A stretch of 64,000 nt of DNA, taken from Prevotella sp. (lineage in GTDB: Bacteria > Bacteroidota > Bacteroidia > Bacteroidales > Bacteroidaceae). A program made the position numbers and the translations under genes. The DNA lies in NCBI GenBank assembly GCA_017449495.1, contig JAFTFO010000018.1, positions 35,324-99,323 of the forward strand, written 5' to 3'. Within the stretch, counting starts at the first letter, position 1; each line of letters begins with the position of its first letter. The notes under the pieces were generated by a model, which did no database searches, had not been told where the DNA came from, and worked only from the letters and a program-made list of their open reading frames with translations. Below are positions 33,101-40,037 of the stretch, piece after piece.

Positions 33101-33896
33101 CAGTACCAGTAGAGGCACCGTTAAACGGCTCTACCGTTGTGGGGAAGTTATGCGTCTCGGCCTTCAGCGAGATCACGCTCTCAATGTCTTTTATCTGGAA
33201 CCAGTCGCTCGTGCTCTGGTCCTTCGGGGCGAACTGCTCCACGACGGGACCCTGTGCGAAAGCCACGTTGTCCTTATAGGCCGACAGAATCTTGTTGGGG
33301 TTCTCCTGCGTGGTCTTCTTGATCATTGCGAAGAGGCTCGACTCCATCTCCTGGCCGTCGATGATGAAGGTGCCGCCGAAGATCTTATGGCGGCAGTGCT
33401 CCGAGTTGATCTGTGCGAAGCCGAAGATCTCAGAGTCCGTCAGCGGGCGGCCGTTCTGCTTCTCCAGTCCGTGCAGGTATTCGATCTCCTCGGGCGAGAG
33501 GGCCAGACCCTCCTGCTCGTTGTATTCCTCCAGATTCTCCACGTGCTTGATGGGCTCCGGCTTGATGTTGATCGTGAAAATCTCCTGGTCGAGACCGTCG
33601 TACATGCGCTGCAGCATCTCGTCGTGCTCAGCATCCTTGCTGGCCACAGCCCAGTATTCCTCGATTCGGCTGATGCCCTGCAGACCCATGTTCTGCGTGA
33701 TCTCTACGGCATTGGTAGACCACGGGGTCACCATCTCCCGTCGCGGGCCGACGAAGTAGCCGTCCAGCTGTTCGGCGTCGAGCAACGTAGCCTCGCCGTA
33801 GAGCCAACATAATTCCTTGATTTCCTGTTCACTGAGTGCGTGATTCACTTCCGTTGCAATCACCGTCTGCTGTGGAGTCTGAAAGAAACGTATCAT
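30126..33896 (-). CDS. purL: Phosphoribosylformylglycinamidine synthase, large single-chain form
   Basis: A 1256-residue enzyme of purine synthesis that converts FGAR to FGAM with glutamine and ATP. Domain order: N-terminal PurS-like region, linker, two AIRS-type halves (motifs AETHNFPTTVEPFNGASTG and HDISAGGLITTLLEM), then a C-terminal glutamine amidotransferase (nucleophile Cys in LGICNGCQL). Two low-complexity insertions sit in linkers: one encoded by 9-nt repeats (31099-31134) and one by 7-nt repeats (30873-30900), just before AAIIREKGTNGE. It heads an operon with the chromate transporter pair. Confidence 0.97.
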   Translation of the reverse strand: MIRFFQTPQQTVIATEVNHALSEQEIKELCWLYGEATLLDAEQLDGYFVGPRREMVTPWSTNAVEITQNMGLQGISRIEEYWAVASKDAEHDEMLQRMYDGLDQEIFTINIKPEPIKHVENLEEYNEQEGLALSPEEIEYLHGLEKQNGRPLTDSEIFGFAQINSEHCRHKIFGGTFIIDGQEMESSLFAMIKKTTQENPNKILSAYKDNVAFAQGPVVEQFAPKDQSTSDWFQIKDIESVISLKAETHNFPTTVEPFNGASTGTGGEIRDRMGGGVGSWPIAGTAVYMTAYPRLDDGEARDWEDIMPVRQWLYQTPQQILTKASNGASDFGNKFGQPLICGSVLTFEHQEGKEKYAYDKVIMLAGGVGYGTKRDCLKKEPQKGNKVVVVGGDNYRIGLGGGSVSSVDTGRYSNGIELNAVQRANPEMQKRAYNLVRALCEEDVNPVVSIHDHGSAGHLNCLSELVEECGGEIDMTKLPIGDQTLSSKEIIANESQERMGLLIDEKHIEHVRKIAERERAPLYVVGETTGDAHFSFKQGDGVKPFDLDVAQMFGHSPKTIMRDKTVERHYENVKYSQDKINEYLERVLQLEAVACKDWLTNKVDRSVTGKIARQQCQGEIQLPLSDCGVVALDYRGVKGIATALGHAPQAGLANPAAGSVLSVAEALTNIVWAPMAEGMDSISLSANWMWPCRSQEGEDARLYAGVKALSDFCCDLHINVPTGKDSLSLSQQYPNGEKIISPGTVIVSAGGEVSDIKKVVSPVLVNDKNASLYHIDFSFDEQRLGGSAFAQSLGKVGDDVPTVKNPEYFCDAFNAIQELVKKGWIMAGHDISAGGLITTLLEMCFANTKGGLHINLHDICKDGDIVKALFAENPGVVIEVSDEHKQDFKDFMEEMGVGFAKIGYPVEDSREIEIIYPNLSSQASHTSQASNASIKLGIDHLRDVWYKTSYLLDRKQSFNGKAKERFENYKHQPLEMKFPKGFTGKLAQYGLNPDRWKDSSLFTLHSSLPKAAIIREKGTNGEREMAYMLYLAGFDVKDVMMTDLITGRETLEEVNLIVFCGGFSNSDVLGSAKGWAGAFLFNPKAKEALDKFYARKDTLSLGICNGCQLMVELGLTGAKGAKMLHNDSHKFESAFISLSIPQNNSVMFGSLSGSKLGLWVAHGEGKFHLPEAESSYNVIAKYNYAGYPANPNGSDYNVAGICSEDGRHLCMMPHLERAFFPWQNAWYPANRRNDEVTPWIEAFVNARKWVEEKMKE
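30873..30900. repeat. heptanucleotide tract inside purL
   Basis: Plus strand AAGTGAA, GAGTGAA, GAGTGAA, GAGTGAA. Read as TTCACTC units on the coding strand it is almost identical to the tract in the pagL-like gene at 43379-43406. It encodes SSLFTLHSSLP between the second AIRS half and the amidotransferase domain. Confidence 0.9.
31099..31134. repeat. nonanucleotide tract inside purL
   Basis: Four 9-nt units CTAGCATTG, CTAGCCTGA, CTAGTATGA, CTAGCCTGA encode a Ser/Ala/Gln-rich linker (SQASHTSQASNAS). Confidence 0.9.
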
Positions 33897-33929
33897 ACCT
33901 TATTTATTATTAATTTTCTAATTTGGCCA

Positions 33930-33961
33930 CAAAGGTACAAATAAGTGAGCGAAAAACCAAA
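33930..33961 (-). promoter_or_regulatory. purL promoter
   Basis: On the minus strand, -33 TTTG (33958-33961) and -7 TACCTTTG (33930-33937) with 20 bp between, 33 bp before the ATG. Confidence 0.8.
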
Positions 33962-34037
33962 TCTTTTAGGCACTTTCCGTTGCGATTATCCATCCGCAGG
34001 CATGCTGAAAACGATACTTTCATCCTGATGCGCTTTC

Positions 34038-34103
34038 GTTTGACCTTGGTCAAACAATCGTTTGACGGCCGTCAAACAAACGTTTGACCCGTGTCAAACG
34101 ATC
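34038..34103. repeat. 22-nt-period array C, three palindromic units
   Basis: Three contiguous 22-nt units, each GTTTGAC-N4-GTCAAAC plus a 4-nt spacer, with centres CTTG, GGCC and CCGT and spacers AATC, AAAC, GATC. Unit 2 is a perfect 18-bp palindrome. It lies upstream of purL in the 759-bp gap before the lipoprotein gene. Confidence 0.92.
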
Positions 34104-34265
34104 GACACCTTAGCCCAGAGTGCGCATCAGCCCATCGTAAAGGCACACTTTCCACAGGCCGTCCGTCGCGATTGGCGACTGCTTTTGGGGCTGGAATCCG
34201 CCCGTTTTGTAAGAGAAACGGAAAATATTCGGCGGAATAACATTATTTAACTCTTTCTCGTGCAG

Positions 34266-34273
34266 TATTTTTG
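34266..34273 (+). promoter_or_regulatory. possible promoter of the lipoprotein/sigma operon
   Basis: TATTTTTG matches TAnnTTTG. If used, the transcript would have a leader of about 380 nt holding the two hairpins below. No convincing -33 box. Confidence 0.35.
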
Positions 34274-34350
34274 CCCTTTTCCCATTTATATAAATAGACG
34301 AAGGTGTAATCATCAAATGAACGAAACGATTCCTATATAATTCTCTCTTT

Positions 34351-34494
34351 GGCTCCTGCGGCTTTTAAATCACCATTTTCATCCAGGAGCCGGCCCATCG
34401 GCCTATAGGTAAAAAGATTGTCTTAAAATGGTTAGTGATTTATATGACGGCTGATGGGATATGGCTGCTGCCCGATGTGTTTCGGGTAGCGGCC
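34351..34494 (+). ncRNA. structured leader region with two hairpins
   Basis: GGCTCCTG (34351-34358) pairs with CAGGAGCC (34384-34391), and GGCTGCTGCCCGA (34463-34475) pairs with TCGGGTAGCGGCC (34482-34494) around TGTGTT. The second stem is 13 bp with two G-U pairs, which favours an RNA structure over a DNA site. No known riboswitch or RNA family is recognised. The rest of 34104-34655 shows no gene. Confidence 0.45.
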
Positions 34495-34655
34495 TTTCTC
34501 GAAAGAGGATGGGGTGTTGATGAAGCTCGTTAGTGAAATTTTCCGGCACCAAGGTTAGGGAATTGCCGTCCTTATTCGTTATATAGATAGAGTGAGGCCT
34601 GAAAACGGGCTGAACGCTGCGAAGAAATGAATGTTTAATTTAAAATTGTACGAAT

Positions 34656-36218
34656 ATGAAGAAACTGTTTTTGGTGATGAGTGTGCTGCTGTCGGCAGGC
34701 ATGTTCTGCGCTTGCAGCAACAGCGATGAGGATGACTTCTTTGATGGTGGTCTGCCCCCAAGTGAAGGCTTTAACGAAGAGCCGACAATAAGTTTTACTC
34801 CAAGTGACCTGAATAAACTTCAAATTACGGAGGTTTTTGGAAGTTATGGAAGTAGAACTTTAGGCAAGACTGACTCTTGCTGGGTCTCTAACCCCATTTG
34901 CGGATTGTCAGACCCGGTATATGTCTCCAAGAATGACGAAAACTTTATAGATAATCAAATGAAGTTCACGGCTACGATTAAGAATTCTCCACATCTCACA
35001 GGGCTGCAACTGGGTATCGAGAACAGGGAAAACCGTAGAATCGAGGATATGAAGGTGGGCACTTTCTTCAGCACCTCCCTCTTCAACCCTTATAACAAAC
35101 TCTCCTATAGACTATGGGGCGACGGCTATGGTAATGGGGGAGGTGTGCTGCAAGGACGAGTCGAGGTGGTTGGCAAAAGGACAACCTCTGACGGTACGAC
35201 ATTCATCATCCTGAGTCTCCAGGACCTCGAGGCCAGCGCTTACGACGAGAGCAACTGGACTCTTCACGTGTATTATCTTAATGGTTTGATAGAGTTCAAG
35301 GTTTGCGAAGATGGTCTTTACCCCAAGCCACAAGAGAGTTTTGATATGGAGACTGCGGTGATACCAAGCGACAATCTTATATGGTTCATGATGAATGCCC
35401 TGTACAAAGGTGAATCTGAGGGACGAAAGACTTTCTTCAGCCCAGCAGCGGAAGAGGAGAAGTGCCTCATTATCAACAGCGAACAGGAATTCCGTGAGGC
35501 CTATCATGGCGATATGGAGATATCTGATCTGGGTATCAATTTCGGCCGTTTTTCCCTCGTGATAGGACGTACCTACGGAGAACATGGCGGCATCTCGTTG
35601 GGCGATTATGACTTCGTTGATAATGGCGACAGCTATCAGCTCAACCTGACGGTGAACAACAATGTGAATCCCGATTACGCTTATACGGCAGCCTTTATCG
35701 ACCTCTATTTCTGGAAGATCTGTCCCAAGATGGAGAACAAGCCCGTCGTCTTCAACCGCATCCGTCAGAATGTCATCATCGACCCCATGCAGGACTATTC
35801 CCTCTTCTGCAAGCGGTGGTTCCTGCAGAGCTATGATGATGCCGACGGTAATCCCCAGATGTTTAACAAAGAATGGGGTGACGAGCGTTATTCCATCGAG
35901 TTCAAGGCCAACGGCAGAATAGAGGGTCGTATCAACACGAACGAATACAGCGGCTACTACACGATGCCACACATGATGACGATCGACGGCAAGCGCGAAG
36001 GCTATAACGGTGACCTGCACTACGGACTCTTCAATTTGGCACTCGTTGATGTTACTGAAGTCGCTGACGACGAGCCTCTGTCGAAGGCATTCATGCGCAT
36101 CTTCAATGCCGCCGAGATTAAAATCTGGTCGCAGGACATCATGACGATCACAAACGCTGACGGGGAAATCTTCGGCTTCTTCCGTGAGAACATCAAGGAA
36201 ATCTATGGCTACAAGTAA
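34656..36218 (+). CDS. Uncharacterised lipoprotein
   Basis: A 520-residue protein with a signal peptide and lipobox (SAGMFCAC, Cys20), so probably anchored in the outer membrane. After an acidic segment (NSDEDDFFDGG) it is beta-rich with no recognised domain. The region near 395-450 (KRWFLQSYDDADGNPQMF, then FKANGRIEGRI) vaguely resembles META/lipocalin-like domains. It is 29 bp before an ECF sigma factor and may be part of the same envelope-sensing unit. Function unknown. Confidence 0.8.
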   Translation: MKKLFLVMSVLLSAGMFCACSNSDEDDFFDGGLPPSEGFNEEPTISFTPSDLNKLQITEVFGSYGSRTLGKTDSCWVSNPICGLSDPVYVSKNDENFIDNQMKFTATIKNSPHLTGLQLGIENRENRRIEDMKVGTFFSTSLFNPYNKLSYRLWGDGYGNGGGVLQGRVEVVGKRTTSDGTTFIILSLQDLEASAYDESNWTLHVYYLNGLIEFKVCEDGLYPKPQESFDMETAVIPSDNLIWFMMNALYKGESEGRKTFFSPAAEEEKCLIINSEQEFREAYHGDMEISDLGINFGRFSLVIGRTYGEHGGISLGDYDFVDNGDSYQLNLTVNNNVNPDYAYTAAFIDLYFWKICPKMENKPVVFNRIRQNVIIDPMQDYSLFCKRWFLQSYDDADGNPQMFNKEWGDERYSIEFKANGRIEGRINTNEYSGYYTMPHMMTIDGKREGYNGDLHYGLFNLALVDVTEVADDEPLSKAFMRIFNAAEIKIWSQDIMTITNADGEIFGFFRENIKEIYGYK

Positions 36219-36247
36219 TCTGGATGGCTGCCGCAACGATAAACAGA

Positions 36248-36742
36248 ATGCATATTGACCAGACAGAGGTAGAGCAACTGTTTGTCGACAGTCATCAGCG
36301 GCTACAGGCTGTGGCTCGGCAGATATTGAAAGACGACGAGGATGCGAGCGATGTTGTAAGCGATGTGTTCGCCCGACTTGCGGACGGCTCGATGAAGGTA
36401 CCCAAAGAACACCCAGAGAACTATCTGGCGGTGACCGTCCGCAACCTCTGCCTGGACCGCATCCGTCTCATGACCGTCAGGGAACGGATTGAGCGCAGGC
36501 TGTCGCTCAATGAGCCGGAGTCGACGCTGATGGATAGTGAGCAGGAACGCGTCACGGAGATGCTGAACTTTGCGGAGATGACCTTTCCCAAGCAGACGTG
36601 GCGCGTGTTCCAACTGCGCTTCGACGAGGGACTGCTCTACAGGGAGATAGCCGAACGAATGGGCGTTAGTGAGGTGACCGTCTACAAACACCTGGCTGAG
36701 GCATTGAGGAAACTAAAAAAGAAATTTAATCCGACAAGATGA
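36248..36742 (+). CDS. ECF-type RNA polymerase sigma factor (FecI-like)
   Basis: A 164-residue sigma-70 family protein with region 2 (EQLFVDSHQRLQAVARQIL, DASDVVSDVFARL) and region 4 (RFDEGLLYREIAERMGVSEV, then VYKHLAEALRKLKKK). An earlier ATG at 36224 is possible. It overlaps the anti-sigma gene by 4 bp. It should direct transcription of its own cluster in response to the outer-membrane protein encoded two genes downstream (family knowledge). Confidence 0.92.
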   Translation: MHIDQTEVEQLFVDSHQRLQAVARQILKDDEDASDVVSDVFARLADGSMKVPKEHPENYLAVTVRNLCLDRIRLMTVRERIERRLSLNEPESTLMDSEQERVTEMLNFAEMTFPKQTWRVFQLRFDEGLLYREIAERMGVSEVTVYKHLAEALRKLKKKFNPTR

Positions 36743-37332
36743 TGAAAAATATCGAAGAACTGCTCAGAATGACAGAGCGCCCACAAGACTTCTCGGACGA
36801 GGAGATCCAACAGATGATGAGCGACCCCGACATGAGGGCCTACTATGAGCTGATGGTCAGTGCCGAAGCCGGCTTCGCCCAGAGAAAGAAGAATCACGGG
36901 GACAGCCCTCATGATCTTCGCTTCGCTGCTAACACAAGGACAGTCCCCCTGATTCTCCGAATCGCCGCTATGTTTATTGGTGTGCTATTGTTGTCGGGTG
37001 TCGCCTTTGCAGCGTGGCACTTCACGCAGGGCGATGGTGAGAGAGCCGCTATCCCTGCCCAGAGCCAAGAGTCTGTCATCACGCCCCGCCAGCAAGGGGC
37101 TACGGAGGCCAATCAGGTGCGCACCTTTGAGAATGTCGAGTTGCAGCAGATACTCCAGGAACTGTCGGACTACTATCAGGTAGGAGTGGTATTTCACAAC
37201 GAGCGGTCGCGCCATATCCGTATCTATACGAAGTGGGACACTACCGCCCCGCTACACCAGATGATAGAGCGGCTTAACGGCTTTGAGAAGGTGAACATTC
37301 GCTTAACAGACGATAATATCATCGCAGAGTAG
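36739..37332 (+). CDS. Short FecR-like anti-sigma factor
   Basis: A 197-residue single-span membrane protein. A cytoplasmic part (1-65) is followed by a membrane segment near 70-93 (LRIAAMFIGVLLLSGVAFAA) and a periplasmic DUF4974-like domain (about 130-197: FENVELQQILQELSDYYQVGV). Usual FecR relatives are about 320 residues and have a FecR domain between these parts; here it is reduced to a linker. It should hold the sigma factor inactive until the outer-membrane partner signals. A long palindrome lies within the gene at 36890-36956. Confidence 0.85.
   Translation: MMKNIEELLRMTERPQDFSDEEIQQMMSDPDMRAYYELMVSAEAGFAQRKKNHGDSPHDLRFAANTRTVPLILRIAAMFIGVLLLSGVAFAAWHFTQGDGERAAIPAQSQESVITPRQQGATEANQVRTFENVELQQILQELSDYYQVGVVFHNERSRHIRIYTKWDTTAPLHQMIERLNGFEKVNIRLTDDNIIAE
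36890..36956. repeat. palindrome inside the anti-sigma gene
   Basis: An imperfect palindrome with 24-bp arms and 19 matched pairs; the outer ends AGAAT/ATTCT and the GGGGAC/GTCCCC core are perfect. The right arm reads CAGGGGGACTGTCC on the minus strand, like the ends of the palindromes in the C10 protease and rluA genes. Confidence 0.65.
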
Positions 37333-37334
37333 GC

Positions 37335-40031
37335 ATGAGACGACTCCTATACCTGATGATGATGTGTTGCTCTTGTGTTGTAACTCAGGCGCAACACATC
37401 TTTCATGGTACATCGCTCTCAAAGGCACTCATCGAACTCGACCAGTCGTCGAAGCGCTACGACATCTCTTTTGTCTACGATGAGTTGGAAGACTTCACCG
37501 TGACCAAGACCATCAAGCGGGGGCAATCCCTGCCCAAAGCGGTACGGGAGGTCTGTGGATTCTATCCCGTCAGGGTAACAGTCAAAGGACATGACATCCT
37601 TGTGGAGTGCATTCAGAAAGACCGTACGAAGTTGATGGGACGACTCATAGGGCCAGACAGTCACCCTATTGCCTATGCCAATATCACGCTCACTCTCCCT
37701 GCCGATACTGTATATATAGGTGGTGGCGTAAGCAACGAGGCTGGCGACTTTGTGATTCCCTGTAATGCAGAGCGCGCCAAGGTGAGAATCAGTTGCGTTG
37801 GCCTAAAGACCATCGAACGGGTGATGCCCATTGGCGATGTGGGCACCATCCGCATGCAGATGGAGAACAACTATCTGGGCAGCGTCACCATCAACGGCAA
37901 GCTACCCGTCATCCGCAACGAGGCAGACAGACTATTGTATATCGTCAGTAACGACGCGTTTGCCCGTGGGCTCAGCGCCCAGGAGTTGCTTAGTCGAGTG
38001 CCGATGGTAACGATGGCTGGCAGACAGGCCATGATCCTCGGTAAGGGTCCGGCACGTTTCATGCTCAACGGTCGTATCACAGAGATGGGCGATGAGGCCA
38101 TCCAGCAGAAGTTGTGGACGCTGCGTTCTGAGGACATTGAAAGGATTGAGGTCATCTCTATTCCCTCAGGGCGTGATGCGTTGGAGATGGGCGGTGGCTA
38201 TATCAACATCGTCCTGCGAAGCCACCAAGCCCTCGGCTGGCGAGGAAGCCTCGGAACGGAAATGGGCATGAGTGACGACTGGAGTGGACGAGCCAACGGC
38301 TCCGTGAGCTATGCCTCGGAGAAGTTGGACGTGACATTAGACGCCCATGGTGGGCATAGCGCCCAGACCACCGACCGTGTGATGACCTATAACATATTGG
38401 GTGTAAATGTTTTCTCAGACGCTCATGCCAAACGGACCAACCAGGAGCTGGCAGCCAACCTAATGCTTCGTTATCAGCCTGTGAAGCATGTGGAGTTGGG
38501 AGGCATGCTGTCGTGGCAGACCGTATGGCCAGAAGAAGTGATCGACGGAAAGGTTAACTATCCCAATACGACAATCATCACAACATCGAAAGCCAAGCAA
38601 AAACCTGATGACAATACCTCAGCCAAGAGTCTGACTGCCTACTGCGACTGGCACCTTGATGATAAGGGCAAATTGTTGAGCCTGACTTATAATGGCTATA
38701 GGAAAGATGATGATGGTAGGTCGATGGTTGGATCAAACTATCGTCTTGAGAAAACCAGCGGTGGGTACTATCCGGTCTCGTTGGGGGAAGACTTTGATAG
38801 TCACGTCAGATATCGAATACAGTCTGCCAAGCTCGATCTAACATTGCCGTTTCGCATTGCTACAATCGATGCGGGAGCCTCTTATACGCATATCAGGAAC
38901 CAGGCCGTTTTAGAGGTCCAGAACTCAAACAGTACTTCTTTCTTCATCAATTACTCTGGCGACATGCTCGACTATCAAGAAATGACGAAAGTCGCATACC
39001 TGTCGCTCCGCCGCGACTGGGAGCGTTTTGCCATCAAGGCTGGACTGCGCTATGAGCATATAGGATGGGAGGAAGATGCAAAGGTAAATGGTACAATCAG
39101 ATATTACGATCTGACTGCTACGATCTATGACAAGTCCAAAGACTATTGGTTGCCGGCACTCAGTCTGTCGTTTAAACCCCAGAAGGGTCATCAAGTCAAC
39201 CTTTCATGGGGAACCAGTTGCCTGCGTCCTAACTTCTACGACCTGAACCCTTTCCGCATCTATCAGTCTGCATACGAATATTCGGAAGGTAATCCTTTGT
39301 TGAGACCAAGTCGGATTAGTCATGTGGAACTGAGTTATCAGCATCACAAAGGACTCTATGCCAGTGCTTACCATCATCACGGCAGTAAGATGGTTATGCC
39401 GGTATCGAACCTCTCGATGCTGGAAGAATCCCAGCACTTGAGCGAAACAACCCCTCTTAATATAGGGCGTATCAACCAGACGGGACTCTACTTGCGTTAT
39501 CAACGGCAACTGTCAGACCGTTTGATGTCAACTGCGGAGGGAGATGTCTGTTATCATGATGCGACGGCACAATATGGAACCAGCGAAAGCCAACTTAACG
39601 GGTGGGGAAGTCGTGTGGCCGTCTCAGCTGACTGGTATCTGAACAGCCTGCATACACTCATGCTGACTGCCCGTTACCAGTATTGGTTCAAAGACTATCG
39701 CGACATGACGGAGAACGACGGCTATGGCTATTGTTATTTTGCTTTGAGATATGCGCTGCTGGATGATCGGCTGAAATTGTCATTAGTGGTCAATGACCCT
39801 TTCCATCAGCATGTTACCGACGGGACTATCTGGAATAACACGGCTACGACTTCTAAGCCCATAAACGGGCAAATTAGCAGAGAGTTGATTCATCATCCTT
39901 TTTACAGCCACACCCTTCACCACAGCCATTACATTGGGTTGACTGCTACCTACTCGTTTGGTGGTAAGAAGGTTCATCACATCCGCCACGACTTGCGGAA
40001 CACAGAGTCGGAGCGGGCAGAGAAACAATAG
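37335..40031 (+). CDS. STN-domain outer-membrane beta-barrel protein (TonB receptor-like)
   Basis: An 898-residue outer-membrane protein. Signal peptide to about 20, STN signalling domain at about 25-95 (FHGTSLSKALIELDQSS), carboxypeptidase-like domain at about 100-175, a plug-like segment (LSAQELLSRVPMVTM), then a large barrel of the outer-membrane beta-barrel family. The STN domain is the part that talks to anti-sigma factors, so with the sigma and anti-sigma genes this is a FecA/I/R-type surface signalling unit. The ligand is unknown. It ends 6 bp from the convergent aminopeptidase gene. Confidence 0.9.
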   Translation: MRRLLYLMMMCCSCVVTQAQHIFHGTSLSKALIELDQSSKRYDISFVYDELEDFTVTKTIKRGQSLPKAVREVCGFYPVRVTVKGHDILVECIQKDRTKLMGRLIGPDSHPIAYANITLTLPADTVYIGGGVSNEAGDFVIPCNAERAKVRISCVGLKTIERVMPIGDVGTIRMQMENNYLGSVTINGKLPVIRNEADRLLYIVSNDAFARGLSAQELLSRVPMVTMAGRQAMILGKGPARFMLNGRITEMGDEAIQQKLWTLRSEDIERIEVISIPSGRDALEMGGGYINIVLRSHQALGWRGSLGTEMGMSDDWSGRANGSVSYASEKLDVTLDAHGGHSAQTTDRVMTYNILGVNVFSDAHAKRTNQELAANLMLRYQPVKHVELGGMLSWQTVWPEEVIDGKVNYPNTTIITTSKAKQKPDDNTSAKSLTAYCDWHLDDKGKLLSLTYNGYRKDDDGRSMVGSNYRLEKTSGGYYPVSLGEDFDSHVRYRIQSAKLDLTLPFRIATIDAGASYTHIRNQAVLEVQNSNSTSFFINYSGDMLDYQEMTKVAYLSLRRDWERFAIKAGLRYEHIGWEEDAKVNGTIRYYDLTATIYDKSKDYWLPALSLSFKPQKGHQVNLSWGTSCLRPNFYDLNPFRIYQSAYEYSEGNPLLRPSRISHVELSYQHHKGLYASAYHHHGSKMVMPVSNLSMLEESQHLSETTPLNIGRINQTGLYLRYQRQLSDRLMSTAEGDVCYHDATAQYGTSESQLNGWGSRVAVSADWYLNSLHTLMLTARYQYWFKDYRDMTENDGYGYCYFALRYALLDDRLKLSLVVNDPFHQHVTDGTIWNNTATTSKPINGQISRELIHHPFYSHTLHHSHYIGLTATYSFGGKKVHHIRHDLRNTESERAEKQ

Positions 40032-40037
40032 GATGTT

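Noticed and set aside
32523-33812. 429-codon plus-strand open frame antisense to purL
   Set aside because: purL motifs are continuous on the other strand; the antisense translation is rich in Val, Leu, His and Arg without structure.
34317-34340. short leader peptide MNETIPI before the lipoprotein gene
   Set aside because: Seven codons with no repeated amino acid and no terminator following; nothing supports translation.
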